Assembly (NCBI RefSeq): GCF_025751515.1
Contig: NZ_JAOWLE010000004.1
Location: 124,001 to 188,000 of the forward strand
Direction: 5' to 3'
Origin: Actibacterium sp. XHP0104
GTDB lineage: Bacteria > Pseudomonadota > Alphaproteobacteria > Rhodobacterales > Rhodobacteraceae
Length of the DNA stretch: 64,000 bases
Shown here in pieces: positions 9,462 to 18,400 of the stretch. Both the position numbers and the translations under genes were made by a program. How positions within the stretch are numbered: position 1 is the first letter of the stretch; each line of letters opens with the position of its first letter. Under the pieces are notes generated by a model that was not told where the DNA came from, did not search any database, and saw only the letters and a program-made list of their open reading frames with translations.

Positions 9462-9656
9462 TCAGGTCAGATAACCTTTTTCAATCCGCAGATACTCGGC
9501 CATGCGCATCGATCTCTCATCGACATTGGTGGGCCGCCGCTGCGCCGCAACCGCCGCCCGATGCGGGGCAGTCTGCCGTTCGATCCGGGCGAACTGCGCG
9601 GCGCGCTTGGTCACGTCATAGTCACGCAGATGGTCAAAAAAGCTGCGTTCGGTCAT
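9462..9656 (-). CDS. Small conserved-looking hypothetical protein, 64 residues
   Basis: I do not recognise this protein. It has an excellent ribosome-binding site (AGGAGG, 8 bases before the ATG at 9656), while the longer upstream open frame has none. The product is hydrophilic, rich in Arg and Glu and probably helical: MTERSFFDHLRDYDVTKR, a Pro/Ala/Arg middle, and MAEYLRIEKGYLT at the C-terminus. No signal peptide or membrane helix is seen. It lies 53 bases after the HupE-like gene and 60 bases before the DMT gene on the same strand, so it may be a cytosolic partner of either. Confidence 0.6.
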   Translation of the reverse strand: MTERSFFDHLRDYDVTKRAAQFARIERQTAPHRAAVAAQRRPTNVDERSMRMAEYLRIEKGYLT

Positions 9657-9709
9657 GTCTGATCCTCCTATTGGGGCGATCATACCACAGCGCGGGGCGC
9701 TTTTCGCCC

Positions 9710-10852
9710 TTACAGCAGCGTCCGTTCCACAACCCACCACGCCCCGACCAGCGCAATCGCCGCCGATCCGGGCACCACGATGGCCGCGCGATACCAGGGC
9801 TTGCGGCCAAACCACAGCCCGACCGCCAGATAGGCCAGGGCAATCACCGTCAGCTGCCCGATCTCGACCCCGATATTGAACCCGATCAGATCGGCAACAA
9901 ACCGCGCGGGGTTCAGCCCGATCTCGCCCAGCACACTGGCAAAGCCCAGCCCGTGCAACAGGCCAAAGGCAAAGACCACAGCCACCCGCCGCCAGCCCAA
10001 CTTGCCGCCGATGATGTTTTCAACCGCCACGAAAACGATCGACGCCGCGATCAAAGGTTCGACGATTTCCGCTGGAACAGTGACGATTTTCAGGCTTGCA
10101 AGCGCCAGTGTCACCGTATGCGCCAGGGTAAAGGCCGTGACCTGCAACAGCAGCGGGCGCATCTGCAACGAGAACAGGAACAGCCCCAAAACGAACAGGA
10201 TGTGGTCCAGCCCCTTGGGAAGGATATGTTCGAACCCAAGCACCACATAGCGCCCGAATTCCGTGATCGCGCCCACCTGCGCCACACCCTCGCGCGGCAG
10301 CGGGTCAGACAGCGCGCCCCCCGTCAGATAGCCCGAATACAGGTCGTCCCCCTGCCCCATCTGCCGCAGCACCAGCGGGCCGTTGGTCGCGGCCCAGCCG
10401 ATCTGCACCGGGGCATCGCCCGTCGGCAGCACAGCGGTCAGCACCAGAACCGAATCGCGCGGCAGGGCGGTGTCGCCCACTTCGGGAATGCGCAGCCCGG
10501 CCAGGTCAGGCACAATACGCGTGTCACCCACCTGAAATACCAGCCCCTGTGCGATACGCGGCCAGACCTTGTCAAAGGCTTGCTCCAGCTCTTGCGGAGG
10601 CAGCGCGCGCAGGCGGTCATAATAGCCCGACAGGGGCGATTCATTGGTGTCGCTCAGCCCAGCCATGTCGATCCCGGCCACCAGCGCCTCTAGCGTCACG
10701 GTCAGATCGACGCGCACCTGCTCGGCCGTAACCGTGACATCGCCAACCGCCGGCCGCACCTCATGCGCCTGCCCGGGCAGCGTCATCACAAACAAGACAA
10801 CCGCCGCCAGGACGCTTGACCGCCCACAGATCCGGTTCACATTGAATATCAT
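9710..10852 (-). CDS. HupE/UreJ-family membrane protein with periplasmic N-terminal domain
   Basis: A 380-residue protein from ATG 10852. A signal peptide (SSVLAAVVLFVMTLPGQA) would be cut before HEVRP, followed by a periplasmic beta-rich domain of about 170 residues. About six hydrophobic helices then carry GFEHILPKGLDHILFVLGLF, TLAHTVTLALA and LLHGLGFA, the conserved-histidine helices of HupE/UreJ proteins, which handle nickel or other metals. It is divergent from a DUF4198 gene, a domain also found in periplasmic nickel-transport components. Metal import or sensing is inferred. The mature N-terminus would be histidine, as in the neighbour. Confidence 0.82.
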   Translation of the reverse strand: MIFNVNRICGRSSVLAAVVLFVMTLPGQAHEVRPAVGDVTVTAEQVRVDLTVTLEALVAGIDMAGLSDTNESPLSGYYDRLRALPPQELEQAFDKVWPRIAQGLVFQVGDTRIVPDLAGLRIPEVGDTALPRDSVLVLTAVLPTGDAPVQIGWAATNGPLVLRQMGQGDDLYSGYLTGGALSDPLPREGVAQVGAITEFGRYVVLGFEHILPKGLDHILFVLGLFLFSLQMRPLLLQVTAFTLAHTVTLALASLKIVTVPAEIVEPLIAASIVFVAVENIIGGKLGWRRVAVVFAFGLLHGLGFASVLGEIGLNPARFVADLIGFNIGVEIGQLTVIALAYLAVGLWFGRKPWYRAAIVVPGSAAIALVGAWWVVERTLL

Positions 10853-10856
10853 CGCT

Positions 10857-10868
10857 GAAAGGCCCCTC
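10857..10868. promoter_or_regulatory. 12-bp site carrying the ribosome-binding sequences of two divergent genes
   Basis: GAAAGGCCCCTC lies between two start codons only 16 bases apart. Read on the plus strand, GAAAGG sits 6 bases before the DUF4198 ATG (10869). Read on the minus strand, GAGGGG sits 10 bases before the HupE-like ATG (10852). No room is left for promoters between the genes, so each promoter must lie inside the other coding sequence. Confidence 0.5.
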
Positions 10869-11675
10869 ATGCGTTTGCCCATATTACTGATCACTGCCCT
10901 ACTTAGTGCACCCATGGCGCTGGCCCATGAATTCTGGCTGTCTCCGCAAACCTATCAGGTTGATCCCGGCGCGCCAGTCATTGCCGACCTGCGGCTGGGG
11001 CAGAATTTCAGCGGCGCGCCCATGTCGTTTTTGCCCGGTCGGATCACCCGGTTCGAGCTGTTTCAAGGTGAAACAGTGACTGAAATCACCAGCCGTATCG
11101 GTGACCGCCCCGCCATGTCTCAGCCCGCCCCGGCCCAGGGCCTGGCGATCATCGTACATGAAACCACCGATCAACGGCTGACCTATACGGAATGGGCCAA
11201 GTTCACTGATTTCGTCACGCACAAGGCCTTTGACGGCCTGCCAGACACTCATACCGCGCGCGGCCTGCCGCAAACCGGGTTCGACGAAACCTATCGCCGC
11301 TATGCCAAATCTCTGGTCGCGATCGGCGACGGCCAAGGTCAGGATCGCGCCATCGGCCTCGAGACCGAGATCGTCGCCCTGCGCAACCCGTATACCGATG
11401 ACCTGACCGGCGGCCTGCCCGTTCGGGTGCTCTATCAAGGCCACCCGCGCAACAACGCCCAGCTCGAGCTGTTTAACCGCGCCCCGGGCGGCCAGATCGA
11501 GATACAGCGCCTGCGCACCGATCAAAATGGTGAAGTATCCGTGCCGGTCGCGCCGGGGCATGAATACCTTCTCGACGCGGTGATCTTGCTGGATACAGGG
11601 CAGAATGACCCCGCACTGGGGCCTGTCTGGCATTCGCTATGGGCCAGCCTGACCTTCAGAGTTCCGCTGGAATAG
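10869..11675 (+). CDS. DUF4198-domain periplasmic protein
   Basis: A 268-residue exported protein. The signal peptide MRLPILLITALLSAPMALA ends in ALA, so the mature protein starts HEFWLSPQTYQ. The rest is a beta-rich domain like the DUF4198 family, some members of which (NikK-like) work with nickel/cobalt uptake systems. An NPYTDDLTGGLPVRVLYQG segment and the terminal FRVPLE strand fit this family. A mature N-terminal histidine could serve as a metal ligand, but this is inference. It is divergent from the HupE/UreJ gene and convergent, three bases apart, with the PQQ dehydrogenase gene. Confidence 0.8.
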   Translation: MRLPILLITALLSAPMALAHEFWLSPQTYQVDPGAPVIADLRLGQNFSGAPMSFLPGRITRFELFQGETVTEITSRIGDRPAMSQPAPAQGLAIIVHETTDQRLTYTEWAKFTDFVTHKAFDGLPDTHTARGLPQTGFDETYRRYAKSLVAIGDGQGQDRAIGLETEIVALRNPYTDDLTGGLPVRVLYQGHPRNNAQLELFNRAPGGQIEIQRLRTDQNGEVSVPVAPGHEYLLDAVILLDTGQNDPALGPVWHSLWASLTFRVPLE

Positions 11676-11678
11676 AGC

Positions 11679-12833
11679 CTATTTCAGCGACAAACGCAGA
11701 ATACCGCCATCATCGGCATCGACCAGCACCAGGATCGACCCGTCCGGGGCAACCTCGACATCGCGCACCCGCGTGCCGGTCAGCATCCGCTGTTCGCCCA
11801 CAACCCGACCATCGCGCAGACGCAGCCGCACCAACCCGCCGGGCCGCAGCGACGCGATCAACAGATCACCGCGCCATTCCGGGAACATCGCGCCGTCATA
11901 GAACACCATCCCCGAAGGCGCGATCACCGGATCCCAGTAATACACCGGCTGCTCCATCCCCGGCGCCTGGGTCAGCCCGCGCCCAACCGGCGTGCCGCTG
12001 TAATTCTCGCCATAGGAAATCACCGGCCAGCCGTAATTGGCCCCGCGCGTGATCTTGTTCAGCTCATCCCCGCCCTTGGGGCCGTGCTCGATCGCCCACA
12101 GCTGTCCGGCCGCGTCAAAAGCCGCACCCTGCACGTTGCGATGACCCAGCGACCAGACGGCATTGCCGAACGGGTTATCCGCCGGCAGCGCGCCTTCGGG
12201 CGACAGGCGCAGCACCTTGCCGTAATCGACACCCTTGTCCTGCGCCAAAAGCCGGTTCGCGGGCGAAAACCTCTCTCCCGTGGTGATGAACATGTGGCCC
12301 CCGCCAAACACCACCCGCGACCCGAAATGCGCGGCGTTCCGGCTGGGTCGATTCTGGAAATAAACGTCTCTAATATCGCCCAATTCGGTCATATCATGTG
12401 ACAACTGACCGCGTGCCACCGCCGTTACCGACCGCCCCAGACCCACCGGTTTCGCATAGCTCAGATAGATCGCGCGACTACTGCCAAAATCGGGCGCCAA
12501 AGCCACATCCAGCAGCCCGCCCTGCCCACGGGCCACAACCTCGGGCACGCCCAAGATCGCCGCTGAAACAGCCCCATCCGCACCGACATGGCGCAACCGC
12601 CCGTCGCGCTCGGTCACCAGAAAGCCGCCTCCAGGCAGCGCTGCAATCCCCCAGGGATGCGCCAGACCCTGGGCAAAGATCGTGACATCCAGGCCATCAA
12701 TCGCGGCCATTTCGGGCGCACGGGTCTGCCCAGCGAATGCGGGCGCGAACTCTGGCACATTGGGAGCGCCCTGCGGCACCTCGCCCCAGGAAATCGACGG
12801 AATCAGCAGGAATAGTGACAAAACTCGGCGCAT
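11679..12833 (-). CDS. PQQ-dependent aldose sugar dehydrogenase (YliI-like), exported
   Basis: A 384-residue soluble quinoprotein of the six-bladed beta-propeller type that oxidises aldoses in the periplasm. ATG 12833 gives a signal peptide (MRRVLSLFLLIPSISWG). Propeller motifs include LAHPWGIAALPGGGFLVTERDG, GHRNVQGAAFD and AIEHGPKGGDELN, the last containing residues that contact PQQ and calcium in characterised relatives. No PQQ biosynthesis genes are in the window, so the cofactor must come from elsewhere. It ends 3 bases from the convergent DUF4198 gene. Confidence 0.9.
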   Translation of the reverse strand: MRRVLSLFLLIPSISWGEVPQGAPNVPEFAPAFAGQTRAPEMAAIDGLDVTIFAQGLAHPWGIAALPGGGFLVTERDGRLRHVGADGAVSAAILGVPEVVARGQGGLLDVALAPDFGSSRAIYLSYAKPVGLGRSVTAVARGQLSHDMTELGDIRDVYFQNRPSRNAAHFGSRVVFGGGHMFITTGERFSPANRLLAQDKGVDYGKVLRLSPEGALPADNPFGNAVWSLGHRNVQGAAFDAAGQLWAIEHGPKGGDELNKITRGANYGWPVISYGENYSGTPVGRGLTQAPGMEQPVYYWDPVIAPSGMVFYDGAMFPEWRGDLLIASLRPGGLVRLRLRDGRVVGEQRMLTGTRVRDVEVAPDGSILVLVDADDGGILRLSLK

Positions 12834-12843
12834 TTGGCCTCCC

Positions 12844-13869
12844 TTATCGCAGCCGCCCAACCGCCCAGCACGCCGCATCGGCCACGGTGTCATCCTCATC
12901 CTCGCACAAACCCTGCGCCACCGCCATAAGCGCCGGATCACCGGAATTGCCGATCGCATACAGCACATTCCGAACGAACCGGTTGCGCCCTACCCGCTTG
13001 ACCGGCGAGCCCGAAAACAGCGCCCGAAACGCCGCATCGTCCAACACCGCCAACTCGGCCAGACGGGGCGCAACCAATTCAGGCCGGGCCGCATAGCGCG
13101 CCTCACTCGCAGTCTGGGCAAACTTGTTCCACGGGCACACCGCCAGGCAATCATCGCAGCCATAGATCCGGTTGCCCATCAACGGGCGCAATTCTTCCTC
13201 GACGGGTCCGTGATGTTCGATCGTCAGATAGGAAATACACCGCCGCGCATCCAGCTGATTGGGCGCAGGAAACGCCGCTGTCGGACATACATCCAAACAC
13301 GCCCGGCACGACCCGCAATTGCCGTTTTCAGGCGGATCAGGCTCTAATTCAATCGTCGTAAAAATCGCTCCCAGAAAGAACCAGCTCCCCAGATCACGCG
13401 ACAACAGATTGGTATGCTTGCCCTGCCAGCCCAACCCCGCAGCAGCGGCCAGCGGCTTTTCCATCACCGGCGCGGTATCCACAAACACCTTGATTTCGTC
13501 ACCCGGCGCCTGCTCCAGCAACCAGCGCCCCAGCCGTTTCAGCCGCTTCTTGACCAGATCGTGATAGTCCCGGTTCTGCGCATAAACCGAAATCGCCCCA
13601 CGATCGCGCTGCCCGATCACCTGCATCGGATCATGCGCGGGCGTGTAAACCTCGGCCAGCATGATCACCGATCGCGCCTCGGGCCACAGCGCCGCCGGAT
13701 TCCCGCGCCAACCCATCCGCTCAGCCATCCAGCCCATCTGCCCATGCCGCCCCTGCGCCACGAACTCATCCAGCCGCGCCGGCAATTCCGGCACCGCATC
13801 GGGCCGTGTCACCCGGCACTTGGCGAACCCCTCTTCAAGGGCACGCGCCATCAAACGATCTTTCAACAC
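12844..13869 (-). CDS. queG: Epoxyqueuosine reductase
   Basis: Reduces epoxyqueuosine to queuosine at position 34 of tRNAs with GUN anticodons, using cobalamin and two [4Fe-4S] clusters. The 341-residue length is normal. Cluster ligands are [12 protein letters not shown] (Cys185, 188, 191, 195), Cys211 and CDDCLAVCP (Cys238, 241, 245). The C-terminal HEAT-like repeat is present (residues about 275-340). The start is GTG at 13869 with GGAGGGGG just upstream; the next codon TTG is an alternative. It is 10 bases upstream of the PQQ dehydrogenase gene and downstream of the GST gene, separated by an unusual repeat-like spacer. Confidence 0.95.
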   Translation of the reverse strand: MLKDRLMARALEEGFAKCRVTRPDAVPELPARLDEFVAQGRHGQMGWMAERMGWRGNPAALWPEARSVIMLAEVYTPAHDPMQVIGQRDRGAISVYAQNRDYHDLVKKRLKRLGRWLLEQAPGDEIKVFVDTAPVMEKPLAAAAGLGWQGKHTNLLSRDLGSWFFLGAIFTTIELEPDPPENGNCGSCRACLDVCPTAAFPAPNQLDARRCISYLTIEHHGPVEEELRPLMGNRIYGCDDCLAVCPWNKFAQTASEARYAARPELVAPRLAELAVLDDAAFRALFSGSPVKRVGRNRFVRNVLYAIGNSGDPALMAVAQGLCEDEDDTVADAACWAVGRLR

Positions 13870-13950
13870 AGCCCCCTCCCTTCTTCTTTGGAAAAGTATC
13901 CTCGGGGGGGAATTCGCCGTAGGCGAAGGGGGGGCAGACAGCCCCCCACC
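13870..13950 (-). repeat. Rhodobacterales-type intergenic element with two hairpins
   Basis: Read on the minus strand, this 81-base spacer has a 7-bp stem GGGGGGC/GCCCCCC (13929-13947), then a perfect TTCGCC/GGCGAA stem (13913-13927), then CCCCCGAGGATACTTTTCC and AAGAAGAAGG. I recall very similar stretches between many Rhodobacteraceae genes, so it is probably a dispersed element. There is no clean T tract after either stem. The purine-rich end doubles as the queG ribosome-binding region. Confidence 0.5.
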
Positions 13951-14616
13951 CTAGAAATCCAGATCGGCATAATGCGCCGGCGGCGGAAAGCCCGGCACCT
14001 GGTCGGCCAGCAACCCGCGAAAGGCCGGGCGAGATTTGATCTTGGCATACCAGTCCCGCACCGTCGCATTGCGGTTCCAGTCGACATCGGAAATGTAATC
14101 CAGGCACGACAGATGCGCGGCGGCGGCGAAATCGGCCATGGTCATCACATCACCCGCCAGCCAGCGGCGCTGATCCAGCAACCAACCCATATAGTCGAGG
14201 TGATACTTGATCTTCTGCGCGCCCGCCTTGACGTGCTTGCTTTCGGGATAGCCCAGCCCCATGACCTTCTTGTTCACCCGCTCATACAACAGCTTCGACG
14301 TCACCTCGGCGTGAAACTTGTCATCGAACCACGAGATCAGCCGCCGCACCTCGTAGCGGGCTGCGGGGTCGCTGGGCAGCAGCGGCGGGTTGGGGTTGGT
14401 TTCCTCGATATACTCGCAGATCGCCTGGCTTTCCGACATGGTACGCCCGTCCAGCCGCATCACCGGCACCTTGCCTGCGGGGTTACGGCGCATGAATTCG
14501 GCGGATTGCTCCCAATAGCGCTCTTCGATCAGCTCGACCTCGATCTTCTTTTCGGCCAGCACCAGGCGAACCTTGCGGCAATACGGAGACAGGGGAACGT
14601 GATAAAGGCGGTTCAT
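13951..14616 (-). CDS. fzlA: Glutathione S-transferase-fold protein, probable FzlA
   Basis: A 221-residue GST-fold protein. The thioredoxin-like N-terminus reads LYHVPLSPYCRKVRLVLAEKK, followed by NPAGKVPVM and the SESQAICEYIEE binding segment. An all-helical C-terminal domain ends with the tail PPPAHYADLDF. Alphaproteobacterial FzlA proteins bind FtsZ filaments and promote constriction, have this short conserved tail and are not active glutathione transferases. I infer FzlA from the tail and the queG neighbour. An ordinary GST is the alternative. ATG 14616 marks the start of homology; the frame extends 20 codons above it. Confidence 0.75.
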   Translation of the reverse strand: MNRLYHVPLSPYCRKVRLVLAEKKIEVELIEERYWEQSAEFMRRNPAGKVPVMRLDGRTMSESQAICEYIEETNPNPPLLPSDPAARYEVRRLISWFDDKFHAEVTSKLLYERVNKKVMGLGYPESKHVKAGAQKIKYHLDYMGWLLDQRRWLAGDVMTMADFAAAAHLSCLDYISDVDWNRNATVRDWYAKIKSRPAFRGLLADQVPGFPPPAHYADLDF

Positions 14617-14672
14617 AAGGGGGCCACGACTGATTTGATTGCCCCCTGTCTTGCCGTGCCGCGCAGGGTTTT

Positions 14673-15410
14673 TCAACCTTCGAAACAGGATGCGCGGCCG
14701 TCTGCCTGTATCGTTGCGGCCCCATCGACCACCCCGTCGACCCGGCGCAGCATCCGGCGTGACAGATCTGCGGCGTTGCGATTCTTGGGGTCGGGCAGGA
14801 TGGCGGCCAGCCGCGCCGCCTGGCGCGCGGTCAGCTTGTCGGGCGTGGTCTTGAAGTAATGCCAGGCCGCGGCCTCGATCCCGAACACGCCAGTGTCGAA
14901 CTCGGCCACGTTCAGGTAAACCTCAAGGATACGCCGCTTGGGCCAGGCGGCCTCGACCATCGGGGTCAGCATCGCCTCTAGCGCCTTGCGCAGCCAGCTG
15001 CGCTCTTGCCACAGGAACACGTTCTTGACGGTCTGCTGGGTGATGGTCGACCCGCCCCGGCGCGCACCCTCGCGCAGCGCCGCCCGGATCGCGCCCATGT
15101 CGAACCCCCAGTGGTGACAGAAGTTGGCATCCTCGGCCGCCACGACCGACCGCACCATCACCGGCGCGATGTCGTCGATATCGACCCAGTTGCGCTCGAT
15201 CCGGCCCAGCCGCCGGCCCTCGGACCAGATGGTGTGGGTGATCGGCGGATTGACGACCCGGTAAAGCAGCACCAGCCCCAGCACCAGCAACACCGCCGCC
15301 CCCAGCCCTCGCAGCGCCCAGCGGCGAATGCTCCGCCAAGGCACCAGCCATTGCCAGAGTGTGCGCTCGTCGCGCTTGGGTTTCCTTGCCTGTTTCGTCT
15401 TCTTTGCCAC
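14673..15410 (-). CDS. mtgA: Monofunctional biosynthetic peptidoglycan transglycosylase
   Basis: Polymerises lipid II into glycan strands at the outer face of the inner membrane (GT51). The 245-residue protein has a basic cytoplasmic N-terminus (MAKKTKQARKPKRDER), one membrane helix (about 36-52), and the GT51 motifs VAAEDANFCHHWGFD with the catalytic glutamate, then GGSTITQQTVKNVFL and the RRILEVYLNVAEF segment. The start is GTG. It lies 56 bases upstream of the fzlA-like gene on the same strand, a sensible cell-wall and division pairing. Confidence 0.94.
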   Translation of the reverse strand: MAKKTKQARKPKRDERTLWQWLVPWRSIRRWALRGLGAAVLLVLGLVLLYRVVNPPITHTIWSEGRRLGRIERNWVDIDDIAPVMVRSVVAAEDANFCHHWGFDMGAIRAALREGARRGGSTITQQTVKNVFLWQERSWLRKALEAMLTPMVEAAWPKRRILEVYLNVAEFDTGVFGIEAAAWHYFKTTPDKLTARQAARLAAILPDPKNRNAADLSRRMLRRVDGVVDGAATIQADGRASCFEG

Positions 15411-15449
15411 GGCGGCACAATATCCGCCCGCGCGGCGGCGACAAATGAA

Positions 15450-15477
15450 AAAGGCCGGGCAACGGGGCCCGGCCTTT
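15450..15477 (-). terminator. Intrinsic terminator of gltB
   Basis: An 11-bp perfect stem AAAGGCCGGGC/GCCCGGCCTTT with a 6-base loop. On the minus strand it ends in five T. It begins 20 bases after the gltB stop and precedes the mtgA GTG. Confidence 0.9.
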
Positions 15478-15496
15478 GCAATTTATCGTGCGGCGA

Positions 15497-18400
15497 TTAC
15501 TCGGCCGGCACGGCGGCGCTTTCCACCGACAGCGGATGCGCGATCTTGTCCAGCATCTCTTTCGGGCAGACCTGAACAAAGTTCGCCAGCTCGAGATCCC
15601 AGTGCTGCAGGATGTTCCGCGCCTTGGCGCTCTTGGTTTCCAGGGCGTGCCGCTCGATCAGGTCTTTCAGCTGGTTCTCCCAGTGTTCGACCGTAACCGG
15701 GCAGGTCACCAGCGTTTCCAGGTTCATCATGTCGGCGGCCTTGCCGTCGGGGTCATAGAGATAGGCCATGCCCCCGGTCATACCGGCGCCAAAGTTGGCC
15801 CCGATCGACCCCAGGATCACCGCGACACCGCCGGTCATGTATTCACAACCGTTGCTGCCACAGCCCTCGATCACCACCTTGGCGCCCGAGTTCCGCACCG
15901 CGAACCGTTCACCCGCACGGCCGGCGGCAAACAGATAGCCGTCGGTGGCGCCGTACAGAACGGTGTTGCCGATGATGGTGTTTTCGGCGGCGACCAGCGG
16001 GCTGGCCATCGGCGGACGCACGATGACGATACCGCCCGACAGACCCTTGCCGACATAGTCGTTCGCATCGCCCGACACCTCGATCTTGAGGCCCGGCGCG
16101 GCGAACGCCCCCAGCGACTGCCCGGCCGAGCCGGTCAGCTTTACCGTCAGGTGGTCGGGCTGCAGACTGTTGCGCATGCCGAACCGTTTCACGATATGGC
16201 TGGAAACGCGGGTGCCCACGGTGCGGTCGGTGTTCTGCACCGCATAAGACAGCTGCATCTTTTCGCCGTCTTCCAGGAAGCGGTGACCGTCTTTGACGAT
16301 CTGCGCATCCAGCGTGTCGGGCACCGCGTTGCGCGGCTTGTAGCGGTCATAGGTGATCTGGGCCGAGCCATCCACGGTCAGCAGCAGCGGGTTCAGGTCC
16401 AGGTCATCCAGATGCGCCGAGCCACGGCTGACCTGGGTCAGCAGGTCGGCACGCCCGATCACCTCGTCGATGCTGCGGGCACCGATCGAGGCCAGGATCT
16501 CGCGGACCTCTTGCGCGTAGAAGGTGATCAGGTTCACCACCTTGTCGGCATTGCCGGTGAACTTGTCACGCAGGCGCTCGTCCTGGGTGCAGACGCCCAC
16601 CGGGCAGGTGTTCGACTGGCACTGACGCACCATGATACAGCCCATCGCGATCAGCGCGGCGGTGCCGATGCCGTATTCCTCGGCACCCATCATGGCGGCC
16701 ATGACGATGTCGCGGCCGGTGCGCAGGCCACCGTCGGTGCGCAGGGTCACGCGGTCGCGCAGGTTGTTCATCGCCAGAACCTGATGCGCCTCGGTCAGGC
16801 CCATCTCCCACGGCAGACCCGCATATTTGATCGAGGTCGCGGGCGACGCGCCGGTGCCACCGTTGTGGCCTGAGATCAGGATGATGTCGGCCTTGGCCTT
16901 GGCCACGCCGGCGGCGATGGTGCCAACGCCCGAGGACGCCACCAGTTTGACCGTCACCTTGGCCTTGGGGTTGATCTGCTTGAGGTCGTAGATCAGCTGC
17001 GCCAGGTCCTCGATCGAATAGATATCGTGGTGCGGCGGCGGCGAAATCAGCGTCACGCCCTTGGTCGAATGGCGCAGCTTGGCGATCAGGTCGGTGACCT
17101 TCATGCCGGGCAGCTGACCACCCTCGCCGGGCTTGGCGCCCTGGGCAACCTTGATCTCCAGCTCTTCGCAATGCAGCAGGTATTCGGCGGTGACGCCAAA
17201 GCGACCCGATGCCACCTGCTTGATCTTGGCCGACGCGTTGTCGCCATTGGGTTCGGGGGTGAAATCCTCGGGGCTTTCGCCGCCTTCACCCGAATCCGAC
17301 TTGGCGCCGATACGGTTCATCGCGATCGACAGGGTGCGGTGCGCCTCGGGCGACAGCGCGCCCAGCGACATGCCCGGCGTCACGAACCGCTTGCGGATCG
17401 AGGTGATCGATTCGACCTCTTCGATCGGCACCGGCTTGCCCAGCGGTTTGATGTCCAGCAGGTCGCGCAGGTGGATCGGCGGGTTCGCCCGCATCGCGGC
17501 CGAGAACCGTTTCCACATCTCATACGAGGCACGATCACAGGCCGATTGCAGCATATGCATGGTCTGCGCTTCCCAGGCGTGTTTCTCGCCCGAGCGACGC
17601 GCCTTGTAGAAACCGCCGATCGGCAGAACATCGGTGCCGGCTTTCCAGCCCTTGGCGTGCACCTCTTCCAGCTTGTGCTGGATGCCGTGCACACCGATGC
17701 CCGAAATGCGGCTGTGCATGCCGGGGAAGAACTCGGCGCACAGCGCGCGCGACAGGCCGACGGCCTCGAAGTTCAGACCGCCGCGATAGGACGAGATCAC
17801 CGAGATGCCCATCTTGGACATGATTTTCAGCAGGCCGTAATCCACCGACAGGCGATAGTTTTTCACCGCTTCGGTCAGCGACATGTCCAGCAGGCCGCGC
17901 TCGATGCGGTCGGCCAGGCTGTCTTCGGCCAGATAGGCGTTCACCGTGGTGGCGCCACAGCCGATCAGCACGGCGAAATAATGCGGGTCGATACATTCGG
18001 CCGAACGCACGTTCAGCGAACAGAAGGTCCGCAGCCCCTTGCGGGTCAGCCAGGAATGCACGGCCGAGGTGGCCAGGATCATCGGCATCGCGACCTTGCT
18101 GGCGCTTTGATGCTGATCGGTCAGCACCAGGTGGCCGGCACCCGAACGCACGGCGTCTTCGGCCTCGGCGCGGATGCGGGTCAGCGCGTCATGCAGCGCC
18201 TCGGGCCCGCCATTGGCGGGGAAGGTGCAGTCGATCACCGACACTTGCGCGTTGAACTGGCGCACCAGCTCGTCGAACTGGGCGTTGCCCACGAACGGGC
18301 TTTCCAGCACGAAAATCTCGGTCTGGCTGCCGTCTTCATCCAGCACGTTCTTGAGGTTGCCGAACCGCGTCTTCAGCGACATCACGCGATATTCGCGCAG

